Virus record (IMG/VR): IMGVR_UViG_3300021368_001084
Coordinates: 1-41,194 of that record
Origin: a virus
DNA length: 41,194 bases
Reading direction: 5' to 3' (one strand)
Part shown: positions 17,540-28,900 of the stretch, one piece after another
Layout of the letters: every line of letters starts with the position of its first letter
How positions within the stretch are numbered: position 1 is the stretch's first letter
Notes under the pieces: generated by a model
What the model saw: only the letters and a program-made list of their open reading frames with translations
Told to the model about the DNA's origin: nothing
The model's database searches: none
Made by a program: the position numbers and the translations under genes

Positions 17540-17547
17540 TATAAATA
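17540..17547 (+). promoter_or_regulatory. T4-type late promoter box TATAAATA
   Basis: An exact TATAAATA, preceded by C (CTATAAATA), five bases after the T-run of the gp8 terminator and 36 bases before the ATG at 17584. It starts a separate transcription unit for the distal tail genes. Confidence 0.85.
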
Positions 17548-17583
17548 CTAGGGACAAAGAATACTAGTATTTGGCGGAAAACA

Positions 17584-20500
17584 ATGCCACAGAAGACTAA
17601 CCTTAACGTAAGCCCTTACTACGAGGATTTTGATGCGAATAAGAATTTCTATAAAATTCTTTTCCGTCCTGGATATTCGATTCAAACTAGGGAACTAACT
17701 CAGTTACAATCGATCCTTCAAAACCAAGTAGAAAGCTTTGGTAAATTCTCTTTCAAACAGGGTGAGATGGTCATCCCTGGTGAAATTGGATTAAATACAA
17801 AATTAGATTTTGTTAAACTATCCTCTGTATCAGAGGTAGCGGTTAGCGAAGGCGATGACATTGTATACAAGAAGTATGACATTACACAGTTGGTAGGGCA
17901 GACTGTGTTGGGTCTAACTTCTGGTGTTCAAGGAACTATTCTGTCAACTAGACTAGCAACAGAGAGTTCTGCGGATACTCTGTATGTAAACTATCTTAAC
18001 AGTGGTAATTCTAATACTGAGTCTACTTTTAGACAAGGTGAGACACTAGAAGTTGTAGATGGTGTTAACACTCCACTGTTGGTAGTTGGAACAGACGGCA
18101 GTGTTCTTCCTACTAGTATCAATGTAACAAATCCTGACACTGGAGAAGTAACATCTCTAGAAAGTCCAGCGATGGGTTTTGGTTCTGCTGTACAAGTAGA
18201 AGAAGGAATTTATTTTGTTAATGGATATTTTGTTCGCAATGACGCATCTATTCTAGTCATTGATGAATATTATAATAAACCATCTGCAAAAGTTGGTTTT
18301 ACAATTAAAGAAGAAATTGTAACTCCAGAAGAAGACGCATCTTTATATGATAATTCTATTGGTGCATCAAACCAAACTGCACCTGGAGCACACAGATTAA
18401 AAATTACTTTATCTCTAAAAGAGTTTGCTCTAGATGCAGTTACTGACAAAAACTTTATTCAATTACTTACTATCTCAAGAGGAGTAATTAGAAAGAAAGT
18501 AAGTGTTGCTAATTATAATCTTCTTGAACAAACTTTAGCACGTAGAACTTTTGATGAGTCTGGTGACTATGTTGTAGAGAACTTCTCTATTGATGTCAGA
18601 GAGTATGCACAAAAAGAAGGAAATCGTGGTATCTATGGTGCTGACGAATTTGGTCTTTACAATAATCTAACTGCTGGCGAAGCATCTAGAAAGATGATTG
18701 CTAGTATTGGTCCTGGTAAAGCATATATTAAAGGTTTTGAAATTGTCAATAAAGAAACCAAGTACATTGAAATTAATAAGGCAAGAGAAAGTCTTTCTAG
18801 TGACAATGTAACTCTAAAGTCTAGAGGTCTTCCAACTTTCAGTATTACTAATGTATTTGGTAGTGTTCCTCTGAACAAAGAAGGATCTGAATTAACAGCA
18901 TACCCTGAAATCAGTCTGTTCACATCATTCAATGATGGTAGTGATGGTTCTAGTAATACAGAATTATCTACTGCACATCGCCAGACTATTTCTAGAAGAG
19001 GAACTAACTTCTCTCCAGAAGATGGAATTAAAACCATCTGGATTCAAATGACCAGTGCAACATTTAATATTGGTCAAGTTGATGAAGAAGCTTTGGCAGG
19101 AACCAAGAGTGGTGGACCAAACATTAATGAACTTCACGTTATCAAGACTAGAACTGGTAGTGATGTTGTTACTACAACACTCAAGTGCTTGTCTTACGCA
19201 AAAGTAAATAACTTCCTAGTCAATTCTTCTGCTGCAGAATTCTTCTTAGAACTTACTGTTGTAGGTAAGAAAGATGAGGTAGAACTACTTCTAACTGATT
19301 ATGATGGAGAAGATTCTGGTGATTATAGAATCATCTATCTTTCCGAAGCAGATGCTAGAAATGACACGCAGTTTGGTCGTGTTGTTGATTATAGTCCAAC
19401 AATTACCCCACTAATCGGTAAAGTAAAACCAAATAACTTCTACTTACAGCAAAGAGGATCTGGATTCAATTCTGATTCTGATATCATTCTTTCTAAAGGT
19501 CGTCTTGCTGAAGGAACCAGTGCATACAATAGTATTTTTGGTTTATCTTATTTTGATCCATCATTCTTCACAAAAATTCTTTTAGAGAAGCAACCACCAA
19601 ACACATTTAAAGGTGGTAAGTATATCTTTGGAACACAAAGTGGAGCATATGGTGTAATCGAAGAGACTTCCGCTGGAAGATATTCGACAAATAATATTTT
19701 GTTTGTTAAAACTCTATTTGGTAAGTTCTTACCTGGAGAAACTTTGAGAGATGAAGATGCAAACACAGCAAAAATTGCTGCAGAAAATACAATCTCACAT
19801 TTCATCATTCAAAACAGAGGTGGTAATTATAACTCTGCATCTCTAATTAAATTGAATGGTGTTACTATTGATGCTTCTAAGATTGAACTAAATGTCAGTT
19901 CTGCTGGAAATATTCTACAAGCACTTATTAAAGATAGAACTGCATTTAAGACTCAGTATCCACAACCACCATCTGTAACTATTGAGCAACCTGCAGGGTC
20001 TGGAACTCCATCTCCTGCTGCAAATATCACACCAGTACTATTTAAAAATACTGTAACTACATTTACACCACAGAATGTCAAGTCTATTGGTTGTTCATAT
20101 GGTTCTGGTAATGCAAATACATTCAGTGCAGACGTTGTAGTTAGTGATAAAAAGTATTCGACAATTAAAAACGTCACTGACTTTACATTCTTTGGATCTA
20201 AAGGATATAACTTTATTGAATCCACAAGTTTCAGTGCTGATGCATCTGGACTAGTATCTCAGGGAGATATTATTCAATTCAGTGATGAAGATAATAATAC
20301 AGTTAAAGCAACTGTACAATATGCAACTGATCAAGAAGGAACAGCAAAAACTAGAATTTATCTAGATACTCTCCTTCCTGGAAATGTTGTTAATTCTAGT
20401 GTAGTTGTATTCAGACCAGCAGTTCAAAATGCTAGTAAGGGTTCTCTAATTTTCCCAACTGGCAGTAAGCAGATTCAACAAATTTCTGCAGGAACAGAGG

Positions 20501-23500
20501 ATACAAATATCAAGTATTTCTTCCGTAGAGATTTTGTTACTACTGCCTCAAGTAGTGGTGGTGTTATCACATTCGCAGCACAACTACCATTCGGCACACA
20601 AAGATTTACTGCATTTAATGAAAACAATTATATTATCACAGTTCTAGATCCAGGTGATGCTCCTGATATTGCTGCAGGTGATATTGTATACATTCCTGCT
20701 GATACCGTATCAATTAGTTCTGCAACAGACACTGCTAGTGGTTTGACATCTGGTAGTTTGAGTCTCGAATTAGACTCAAATTATTTTGGTAGTATTCCTT
20801 CCAATGGAACGTTCCCTAAACTAAAACTCACTGCAACTCTAGAAGTAGAAAATGCAAAACCAAGATTAAAGACAGTTATTAGAAACAAGCAAATTGTCAT
20901 CACATCTCCTGGTGATCGTGTTATTCCATTCAGAGGAACACAATATGACAGTGAGGTTGTAGAAGTTCTATCTTACGCTGATGCTTTCCGTCTAAGATAT
21001 GTTTATGAAGGAACTGTATCACAACCACCAGAAATTGATAGTGCTGGAAACTTAATTTCTGGAACAGATGTAACTGATAGATTTAGTTTTGATAATGGTC
21101 AGAGAGACACTGTATATGATGTCTCTAGACTAGTTTTAAAACCTGGATTTGAACAAACTACTGGTCAATTAGTTATTGGTTTTGATTACTTTAACCATTC
21201 ACAGGGAGATTTCTGCACTATTGATAGTTATCTCCACGAGGCGGGTGTTACAGAAGATGAAATTCCTTCTTTCAACTCCGTTGTTCATGGAAACTTAGAA
21301 CTCAAAAACGTATTTGATTTTAGACCAAAGGTAGACAGTAACACAATTGTCACAGGTTTCCAAGATACTGCATCTCTTTCTGTTGCAGATGGAAACTTTG
21401 CAGGAGCAGGAGCAGTCTATGCTAGTTCCCCAGCACCTGATACAAACCTAGAATTTACTTTCTCATTCAGTCAAGTACAATACCTTGATCGTATTGATGG
21501 TATTTTCCTCAACAAATCTGGTGAGTTTGTTGTAAAAGAGGGCAACTCTTCACTCAACCCAACTAAACCAGATTCGATTAGCGATGCTGTTCCACTATTC
21601 TATGCATATATTCCTGCATATACTAAGACCAGTAAAGATGTAAGAATTACTTCTGTTGATAATCGTCGCTATACGATGCGCGACATTGGTAAACTAGAGA
21701 AGCGTATTGAACGTCTTGAATATTATACTGTTCTCAGTATTCTTGAGCAGCAAGCACTCAACATGCAAATCAAAGATGAAATTGGATTAGATAGATTCAA
21801 GTCTGGTTTCTTCGTTGATAATTTTGAAGAGCATAAAGTTGGTAATCTTGCATCTAGAGATTATAGATGTTCTATCGATAGTCAACAGTCTGTCCTTCGT
21901 CCACAAGCAAAAGAAGATTCTATCAGACTAAAAGAAGTTAATGTAAGAGATGATCAGAGAATCGTATCTGGATATAAGAAGTCTGGAGATATTATTACTC
22001 TACCATATACATCTCTTTCTTTACTAGGAAATAGTTTTGCTTCTAAGAAAACAAATCCAAATCCATTTGTTGTTCTTCAGTATGTTGGCGATGCATCAAT
22101 CTCACCTTCTATTGATCAATGGTATGATCAAACTGTAGATCCTCTAGTTGTTGATACTAACACTAGTTTGTTTAATATTTTCTTAGCAAAAGAATCTGTA
22201 GTCGAAAGTTTCTCTAGTCTTTTCAATTCCTTTGTTGTCAACTGGGTTGGAACATCTTCTAGTTTCACTTCTATCAATTCTTTAGGAGAAGTATCTTCCC
22301 TAGCAGCAAATGCATCTGTTGATAGTGCAAAAGTAGGAAGTTCTTCTAACATTAGTCCTAACAATAACCAAATTGGTAAGGGAGTCTCATCTAAGACTGT
22401 TGGAGACAGCACTGTTTCTACAGCGTTGTCATTCTTTGCTAGATCTAATGTAATTAAGTACACAATTCGTAGACTAAAACCAAATACAAAGATTTCTGTA
22501 TTCCTAGAAGGAAGAAACATTAATCGTTGGGTTAATCCTGACTTGAGATTTAGTGGTATTGCTGGTAGTTCTCTTTCCGCGTTCAATGGAGAAGTTTCTA
22601 CAGATGAAAATGGTAATGCAAGTGGAATTATTCTACTCCCTGCAGGCGCACCTCCAAAAGAGAATTCTACTTGGACTGGAGATTTGAACACTGTAGAGTA
22701 TGACAACGATGCGGAAGAAATTAGAGTAACTACAGGCATCCAAACATTCAGATTTACATCTAGTTCTACTAACGAGTCAAAAGCGGACGTAGATACATAT
22801 GCCGAAGTTAAGTACTATGCAACTGGTGTTCTTCCTGAAAACCCTGCAAGTATTGTTTCCACAAAACCAGCATTCTTCAAAGCAAATGAAGGTGTTCAGT
22901 TTGTTGACAATAACACAGATAATCCTGTAAGACCTAACCCACTTGCACAAACATTTAAAGTTGAGAACTTTGAAGGTGGTTGTTTTGTAACCAGTGTTGA
23001 TCTTTTCTTTGCTAAGAAGAGTAAGAACATTCCTCTAAGAGTTTATCTAACAGATGTTGCTAGTGATAAACCAGGAAAAAATATTATTCCTGGAACAGAA
23101 AAATCATTGCTACCAAATACGTTACTTAAGTGTTACACAAATGGCAACGTTAAGGTATCAAAAGGAGAATTTGTTACTGGAGCAAGTTCTGCAGCATCTG
23201 GTCCTATCCTAAAAGTTATTGACAAGAATGGAATCGACCTTGTTCCATCTTCTACAGGAGTCTTTGGACTTTCCAATGAAATGGTTTATACGTTGGTTCT
23301 TGATAACCACAACGGTAAATCTTTTGTTCAAAACGAAGATCTAATTATTCCTTCTGTAACTCTTGCTAATAACACTGACGGAACTGCTCTAAAACTTACA
23401 TTAGCAAAAGATAGTGGTAGAGTTTCCGCTATCAATATTACAAATCCAGGAAACAATTATGATAGCGCACTTCTAACAATTGAGAGTCCACAACTCCCAG

Positions 23501-25704
23501 GTGGATCTGTTGCTACTGCAAGTATTCAAGTTTCTAATGGAAAGGCATACAACGTTGATCTAGCACTATCTGGATTTGGTTATACCGAAGCACCAGCTGT
23601 AGTGGTTAAGGGCATTGGAAATGGCGCTGGAGGGTGTGTTATTGAGACTGAACTAGTCATTGATACACCTGCTGTCAGAATGGGTATTGCAATCGATTCT
23701 ACAGGTGTTACAGAATCTACAACTCCAACAAACTTCGAGTTTGATCATCCTGTATATCTACAGAATGATACCGAATATGCTTTAGCGGTAGAAACTGATT
23801 CTACAGATTATGAGATGTGGGTTTCTAAGTTGGGAGAAACTGATATTTCTACCAGCACTGTAATTACTACCCAACCATCTTTGGGTTCTGTGTACAAGTC
23901 TCAAAACACTGAGAACTGGTCTGAAGATATCTTTGAAGATCTCAAGTTCAATTTATATCGTGCAGAGTTTACTATTGATAGACCTGCTGAGTTGATACTC
24001 ACAAATGAATCATTAGGATACACACTACTAGAATCTAATCCATTTGCAACAAATGCTGGTTCTAATACAAATGCAACGTCTACCTTGTTTAAAAACAATA
24101 ACAAGATCATCAACGTAACGCATAGAGATAATGGATTTGAAACATCTGGTAAATCTTATGTCTTCTACAGAACTGCACAAGAAGTTGCTAGTATCACTGC
24201 TAGTGCTTTGAACAATACATTGTTCCAAGTTGCTAACTCTGGTATTGATTCCTATACGATCACTGCGGATACAAATGCATCCACTAACTCTATTGGTGGT
24301 GGTAGTTCTGTATATGCATCGTATAACAGAAAGTTTGAAACTCTGTTCCCACAAGTAAGATATCTCATCAATACTGGAACTAAGTTAGAAAGTTTCGTTA
24401 GAACTACAAATGTAATTCCTGTCGATTCTAGCACAACAAATTATACATCATATTCTCAAACTTCTTACGAGAAAACATTCTTAAATGAACCTCACTTCTT
24501 TACAAATCAGAAGTTAATTGCATCACCAATTAATGAGACAATTAATAATATTAATGGTTCACTAACTTACAAGTTGATGTTAAGTTCTACTACATCATAC
24601 TTAAGTCCTGTTATTGACTTGTCTAGTGCCAGTGTTAAAACTGTCACAAACAGAATTGACAACTCTAAAGGTCAAGAAGATAGGTTTGGTAGAAGAGATC
24701 AAGTTCTTGAATTCTTCCCAGTATATCAGTTTATCATTACTGGTAATGGTGCAACAACTATTACCAATGATCAATCGATTGAAGGTCAATCATCCAAAGC
24801 AAAGGCAAGAATCGTTAAGGTAGATGCAGCAAATAATATTCTCTTTGTTCGTATCTCCACAACTCAATTCTTCCAGAAAGGAGAAACATTGACATTTGGT
24901 GGTGCTGATTCTGGATTAACTGCGGTAACAATTAATTCGGATCCTCTCAAGTACAATGCTTCTATTCCTGAAGGAATTATTGTAGTTGCTAGAAACATTA
25001 CTCCTGCCTCTGCAGGTGATGCTGATACTTATGCTAATACAATCAATGGAAGATCTGTATTCTGGGATGCAGATGCTAATAAGTTAACACTTCGAGTTGA
25101 CAAACAACCAATTAATGATGATTACACTGGTGCTATTTCTACAAATGCACTCTATTCTAGAAATGGAACAACTGATGATCAATTACCTGACATCTTCCGT
25201 GTAGAGGATTATGTCAAATATCCCGATCAATTAGATGAGGATAAACTAACTCTTCGTGTTAAGGGTATTAGTTACACCAATGGAACAGAGTTCGTTGCTG
25301 AAGATACTTCTAAGAACGGATCTACATCTGCTAAGTATGTAACTAAAGAAGTATTCATTGATAACCCTGCAACATCTATCGATGTTCGCTTGACTGCTAA
25401 CGTAAAAGACGTTGCTAATGTATGTGTTCTTTACAAGTTTAAGAAGGCATCCAGTCAAGAAAACTTTGATGACATCGAATGGGAGTATTTCAATGTTGCT
25501 GGTGAACCAGACACATTAGAATTAGCAACTAGTGAAAATAGCATTTCAAGTGTTGTTGAAAAGCAATCTGCTTATCAAGAACTCAAGTACAGTGTCGCTG
25601 ATTTACAAGAGTTTACATCTTTTGCAGTCAAGATTGTGTTGAAAACTGACGATCCAGCATTCGTTCCTAAGATTCAAGACATTCGTGCTGTTGCTTCCTT
25701 CTAA
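17584..25704 (+). CDS. Giant virion structural protein, DUF4815-type N-terminus
   Basis: 2706 residues. The N-terminus (LNVSPYYEDFDANKNFYKIL, then PGYSIQTRELTQLQSILQNQ, residues about 6-46) matches the DUF4815 family of phage tail proteins as I recall it. A later core is also typical: a helical KLEKRIERLEYYTVLSILEQ near residue 1370 and FFVDNFEEHKVGN near 1410. Extra beta modules are present: 'SGA-G-V...GE' modules near residues 101-160, 673-726, 1855-1890 and 2393-2440, and GSGYT-type modules near 1945-2025. It follows gp8 where T4 has gp9 and gp10, so a peripheral baseplate or fibre-attachment role is plausible, but no homology to those is claimed. The gene has its own late promoter. Confidence 0.85.
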   Translation: MPQKTNLNVSPYYEDFDANKNFYKILFRPGYSIQTRELTQLQSILQNQVESFGKFSFKQGEMVIPGEIGLNTKLDFVKLSSVSEVAVSEGDDIVYKKYDITQLVGQTVLGLTSGVQGTILSTRLATESSADTLYVNYLNSGNSNTESTFRQGETLEVVDGVNTPLLVVGTDGSVLPTSINVTNPDTGEVTSLESPAMGFGSAVQVEEGIYFVNGYFVRNDASILVIDEYYNKPSAKVGFTIKEEIVTPEEDASLYDNSIGASNQTAPGAHRLKITLSLKEFALDAVTDKNFIQLLTISRGVIRKKVSVANYNLLEQTLARRTFDESGDYVVENFSIDVREYAQKEGNRGIYGADEFGLYNNLTAGEASRKMIASIGPGKAYIKGFEIVNKETKYIEINKARESLSSDNVTLKSRGLPTFSITNVFGSVPLNKEGSELTAYPEISLFTSFNDGSDGSSNTELSTAHRQTISRRGTNFSPEDGIKTIWIQMTSATFNIGQVDEEALAGTKSGGPNINELHVIKTRTGSDVVTTTLKCLSYAKVNNFLVNSSAAEFFLELTVVGKKDEVELLLTDYDGEDSGDYRIIYLSEADARNDTQFGRVVDYSPTITPLIGKVKPNNFYLQQRGSGFNSDSDIILSKGRLAEGTSAYNSIFGLSYFDPSFFTKILLEKQPPNTFKGGKYIFGTQSGAYGVIEETSAGRYSTNNILFVKTLFGKFLPGETLRDEDANTAKIAAENTISHFIIQNRGGNYNSASLIKLNGVTIDASKIELNVSSAGNILQALIKDRTAFKTQYPQPPSVTIEQPAGSGTPSPAANITPVLFKNTVTTFTPQNVKSIGCSYGSGNANTFSADVVVSDKKYSTIKNVTDFTFFGSKGYNFIESTSFSADASGLVSQGDIIQFSDEDNNTVKATVQYATDQEGTAKTRIYLDTLLPGNVVNSSVVVFRPAVQNASKGSLIFPTGSKQIQQISAGTEDTNIKYFFRRDFVTTASSSGGVITFAAQLPFGTQRFTAFNENNYIITVLDPGDAPDIAAGDIVYIPADTVSISSATDTASGLTSGSLSLELDSNYFGSIPSNGTFPKLKLTATLEVENAKPRLKTVIRNKQIVITSPGDRVIPFRGTQYDSEVVEVLSYADAFRLRYVYEGTVSQPPEIDSAGNLISGTDVTDRFSFDNGQRDTVYDVSRLVLKPGFEQTTGQLVIGFDYFNHSQGDFCTIDSYLHEAGVTEDEIPSFNSVVHGNLELKNVFDFRPKVDSNTIVTGFQDTASLSVADGNFAGAGAVYASSPAPDTNLEFTFSFSQVQYLDRIDGIFLNKSGEFVVKEGNSSLNPTKPDSISDAVPLFYAYIPAYTKTSKDVRITSVDNRRYTMRDIGKLEKRIERLEYYTVLSILEQQALNMQIKDEIGLDRFKSGFFVDNFEEHKVGNLASRDYRCSIDSQQSVLRPQAKEDSIRLKEVNVRDDQRIVSGYKKSGDIITLPYTSLSLLGNSFASKKTNPNPFVVLQYVGDASISPSIDQWYDQTVDPLVVDTNTSLFNIFLAKESVVESFSSLFNSFVVNWVGTSSSFTSINSLGEVSSLAANASVDSAKVGSSSNISPNNNQIGKGVSSKTVGDSTVSTALSFFARSNVIKYTIRRLKPNTKISVFLEGRNINRWVNPDLRFSGIAGSSLSAFNGEVSTDENGNASGIILLPAGAPPKENSTWTGDLNTVEYDNDAEEIRVTTGIQTFRFTSSSTNESKADVDTYAEVKYYATGVLPENPASIVSTKPAFFKANEGVQFVDNNTDNPVRPNPLAQTFKVENFEGGCFVTSVDLFFAKKSKNIPLRVYLTDVASDKPGKNIIPGTEKSLLPNTLLKCYTNGNVKVSKGEFVTGASSAASGPILKVIDKNGIDLVPSSTGVFGLSNEMVYTLVLDNHNGKSFVQNEDLIIPSVTLANNTDGTALKLTLAKDSGRVSAINITNPGNNYDSALLTIESPQLPGGSVATASIQVSNGKAYNVDLALSGFGYTEAPAVVVKGIGNGAGGCVIETELVIDTPAVRMGIAIDSTGVTESTTPTNFEFDHPVYLQNDTEYALAVETDSTDYEMWVSKLGETDISTSTVITTQPSLGSVYKSQNTENWSEDIFEDLKFNLYRAEFTIDRPAELILTNESLGYTLLESNPFATNAGSNTNATSTLFKNNNKIINVTHRDNGFETSGKSYVFYRTAQEVASITASALNNTLFQVANSGIDSYTITADTNASTNSIGGGSSVYASYNRKFETLFPQVRYLINTGTKLESFVRTTNVIPVDSSTTNYTSYSQTSYEKTFLNEPHFFTNQKLIASPINETINNINGSLTYKLMLSSTTSYLSPVIDLSSASVKTVTNRIDNSKGQEDRFGRRDQVLEFFPVYQFIITGNGATTITNDQSIEGQSSKAKARIVKVDAANNILFVRISTTQFFQKGETLTFGGADSGLTAVTINSDPLKYNASIPEGIIVVARNITPASAGDADTYANTINGRSVFWDADANKLTLRVDKQPINDDYTGAISTNALYSRNGTTDDQLPDIFRVEDYVKYPDQLDEDKLTLRVKGISYTNGTEFVAEDTSKNGSTSAKYVTKEVFIDNPATSIDVRLTANVKDVANVCVLYKFKKASSQENFDDIEWEYFNVAGEPDTLELATSENSISSVVEKQSAYQELKYSVADLQEFTSFAVKIVLKTDDPAFVPKIQDIRAVASF

Positions 25705-25713
25705 GTTCCGCGT

Positions 25714-25929
25714 ATGGATTATGCAAGAGTTGACGGACATGATGGATTGGTGAGGGACCTAAACACAGGTGCCATCATCAATCAGGACGTGTCTGCTATA
25801 GACGCCAGAAAAAAATCAAAGCATCTCAGTTCCGCGTTAGACGACATAAATATGTTGAAGAATGAAGTTTCTGAGATCAAATCCCTACTGCGAGAGTTAA
25901 TCAAAAATGCCAGCAATTCAAGTCGCTAG
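25714..25929 (+). CDS. Small coiled-coil protein between two tail giants
   Basis: 71 residues starting nine bases after the previous stop. The N-terminus MDYARVDGHDGLVRDLNTGA resembles a small protein I recall from many T4-like cyanophages. Residues about 38-66 form a heptad-rich helix (LDDINMLKNEVSEIKSLLREL), predicting a coiled coil. The last 23 bases overlap the next gene in another frame, so translation is likely coupled. Its place in a tail operon suggests a minor virion component or fibre chaperone (inference). Confidence 0.8.
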   Translation: MDYARVDGHDGLVRDLNTGAIINQDVSAIDARKKSKHLSSALDDINMLKNEVSEIKSLLRELIKNASNSSR

Positions 25930-28900
25930 AACTGATACCTTTGAACAACAAAGGGTCAAGATTAATGATATCAGCACCGCGCTTTTTAACGTTACTTCTG
26001 GTGGTAGTGATCTATCCACAGGTAACTTACAATTAGGCGACGGTCTTGTAGGTAATCCTTCACTGAAGTTTGTTTCTGATACCACGCTTGGTATCTACAA
26101 ACCAGAAAATAAAGTGCTGGGATTTGTTAACAGTGGAAAGAAAACTGTTGATTTTAGGTTATCTGAAATCACTGCATATCAAGATATCAATATCCAGCAG
26201 AGAAAACTAGCACAATCTCTATTGGTTATTGTTAATGCTGGTAGTGGTTATGATCCTGGAACTTATGAAGAGATTTCACTCATTGGTGGAACAGGTCAAA
26301 ACGCAAATGCAGATATTGTTGTTAACGGATTTTCTGGATCTGTTACCAACGCTGGAACTGGATATACTCCTGGAAGTTTCCTAACGATTCCATTGCAAGG
26401 TGGTAATGGATCTGGTGCAACAGCATCCTTTACTGTTCCTGCTCTTGAGGGTGCTGTTACTGCAACTGGTTCTGCTTACTTACCAGGAACTTATACAAAC
26501 GTTCCTCTTACTGGTGGTAATGGTTCTGGTGCAGAAGCAACAATTGTAACTGCTGGAACTTCGACACCATCTGGAACAATTACCAATGCTGGTGCTGGAT
26601 ATGCAGACGGTGTATATTCACAAACACAATTATTCAATACTCCCGTACAAACATTTGTTGTTACATCTGTAACTAACCCAAATGCTGGACAAGCGGGAGA
26701 ACCAAATAACATTTACAACATTGATGGTGCTAATCAACCAACTCTATCAATGGTTCAGGGTAACACATATCGATTTGATATGTCAGATAGTTCCCTCGCT
26801 GGTGATGGATCTCCTGGAAGTGAGCATAGAATTACCTTCCAAGATGCCAATGGTGGATCTATTACTTTCCAAGATAAGTTTGAATTCTTTGCTGCTGGTG
26901 TATGGGGTCAAGCTGGTTGTTTTGTAGACGTTACATTAAAACCAGATGCACCATTAGGAACTAACATCGTTCGTTATGATTGTGCAAACCACCAAAACAT
27001 GGGTCCTGCTGGTGGTAATATTAGCATTATAACTGGAACTGCTGGTCAATATGGTTGGCAAGGTTTCGCAGATATTACAATTAGTGGTGGTGCTGTTACC
27101 GACGTTACTTGGGTTAACTCAGGTCTTGGATATCAAGTTGGTGATACTCTAGAAATTCCATATGTAAACACAGGTGGAACTGCTCCTAGCACACCATTCC
27201 TTTATACAGTTGGAACTATTACAAATACTGGTATTGTTGATAGTGTAACAATTACAGATAGTGGATCTGGATACCAAGTTGGTGATGTTCTTTCGGCAAC
27301 TGATGCTAACCTTGGTGGTGGAGGAGGTTCTTCTTTTGCATACACAGTATCTACTGCTCCTGGTGATATCACAGATTTCACAATTAATGAATTTGGAACT
27401 GGTTATCAGGTAAATGATGTACTTACTTTACCAACTCAGATATCAAATCAATCTGTATATCTTCCAGGTTCTTCTCCACTGTTCCCAGCAACATTAAGCA
27501 CTGGTGCTGCAACTGTAACTTTAACATCTACTGCTCAGTTACAAGCAGGATTATTCGTTAATACTTCTGCTGGAGATACTGGAGAACTAGCACAAGGAAC
27601 TACGATCGTATCTGTTGATAGTGCAACTCAAATTACATTGAGTGCAAATCCAACAGTTGATGGTAATGCAAACTTAGTATTCTCTACATCAAATCTTGTA
27701 CAAGTAACACTTCCTTCTACTGCTGGTCTTTCTATTGGTTATCTCGTAGAGAAAGTTTCTGGATCTGGTGTTCTTGCTGCTGGAACAACAGTTGCAAACG
27801 TAGATGATGCTACCACAATTACATTATCTGCTGAACCAACTGCATTGGGTCCTGCAGTTCTGAACTTTATTCCTGCATTTGGAGATCCTGCAAATGATCA
27901 TCAGTATACTGTTAATGCTCTTGGTGTTGTTGATACTATAACATTAGACAACGTTGGTAATGGTTATTCACCTGGAGATGAATTTACAATCAATTCTGGA
28001 GATCTAACTCAACCAATTGAATATCCTGTAACATCTAAAGATGTTCAGAAAATTACATTTGTTCAAACAATTGCTGCTGGAACTATTACAACCAGTGACA
28101 CCATTGAAGCGTTAGCGGGTGATATTACAAACATCACATTTACTGGTGGTGATACATCTCAAACTACAACTGGTCCTCTTGCTTGTAACTGTGTTACAGG
28201 GCAATTCACCGCAACTCTTTCCTCAACAACTGGAATTAGTGTTGGAGACCTAGTATCAGAAGATTCAAGTGGTAACCTTGCAATTGATGTTACTGTTGCA
28301 TCTGTCGATAGTGCAACTCAAGTAACATTATCTGCAGCATTCCTAAACACTGCAAGCATTAACCTAACATTTACTTCGGACGAATCAGGAACATTTACTG
28401 GTGTTGCATCCACAGGTGGTAATGGTAGTGGTGCGACATTTGATGTTGTTAGAAACACAAACGGAACAATCGCAAGTGTTGCTGTTAATGATGGAGGACT
28501 TGGATATGCTGATGCTGATACTCTAACGATTGCTGGTAACTTGGTTGGTGGAGCAACGCCTGCCAATGACATTACAGTAACTGCAGCGACTGTTAATGGT
28601 GCAACTGCGATTCCTATCTTGGATGTAAGAACATCAAGTGGTAATATCACAAGTCTTTTGTTAGAGACTGATCAAGCATCACTTTTAACCAGTGGCGCTA
28701 GTGTTATTAAGACAGGTGCTGCTTCTACTGTATACACCACAGATACTGTTTCTTCACTAGAATATAGATTCTACATTGACACTGGATCTGGTGCAACGTT
28801 ACATCCAAACTTGACATTGTATGTTGGTAGTACTTACAGATTTAATACTAGTGACAACAGCATGTCTGGTCACCAGTTTAGTTTCTCCACATTCCCAGAT

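Noticed and set aside
22128-22739. 203-residue open frame on the minus strand
   Set aside because: It lies entirely inside the 2706-residue gene, has no ribosome site or promoter of its own, and its composition is what the reverse complement of the Ser/Thr-rich coding strand gives.
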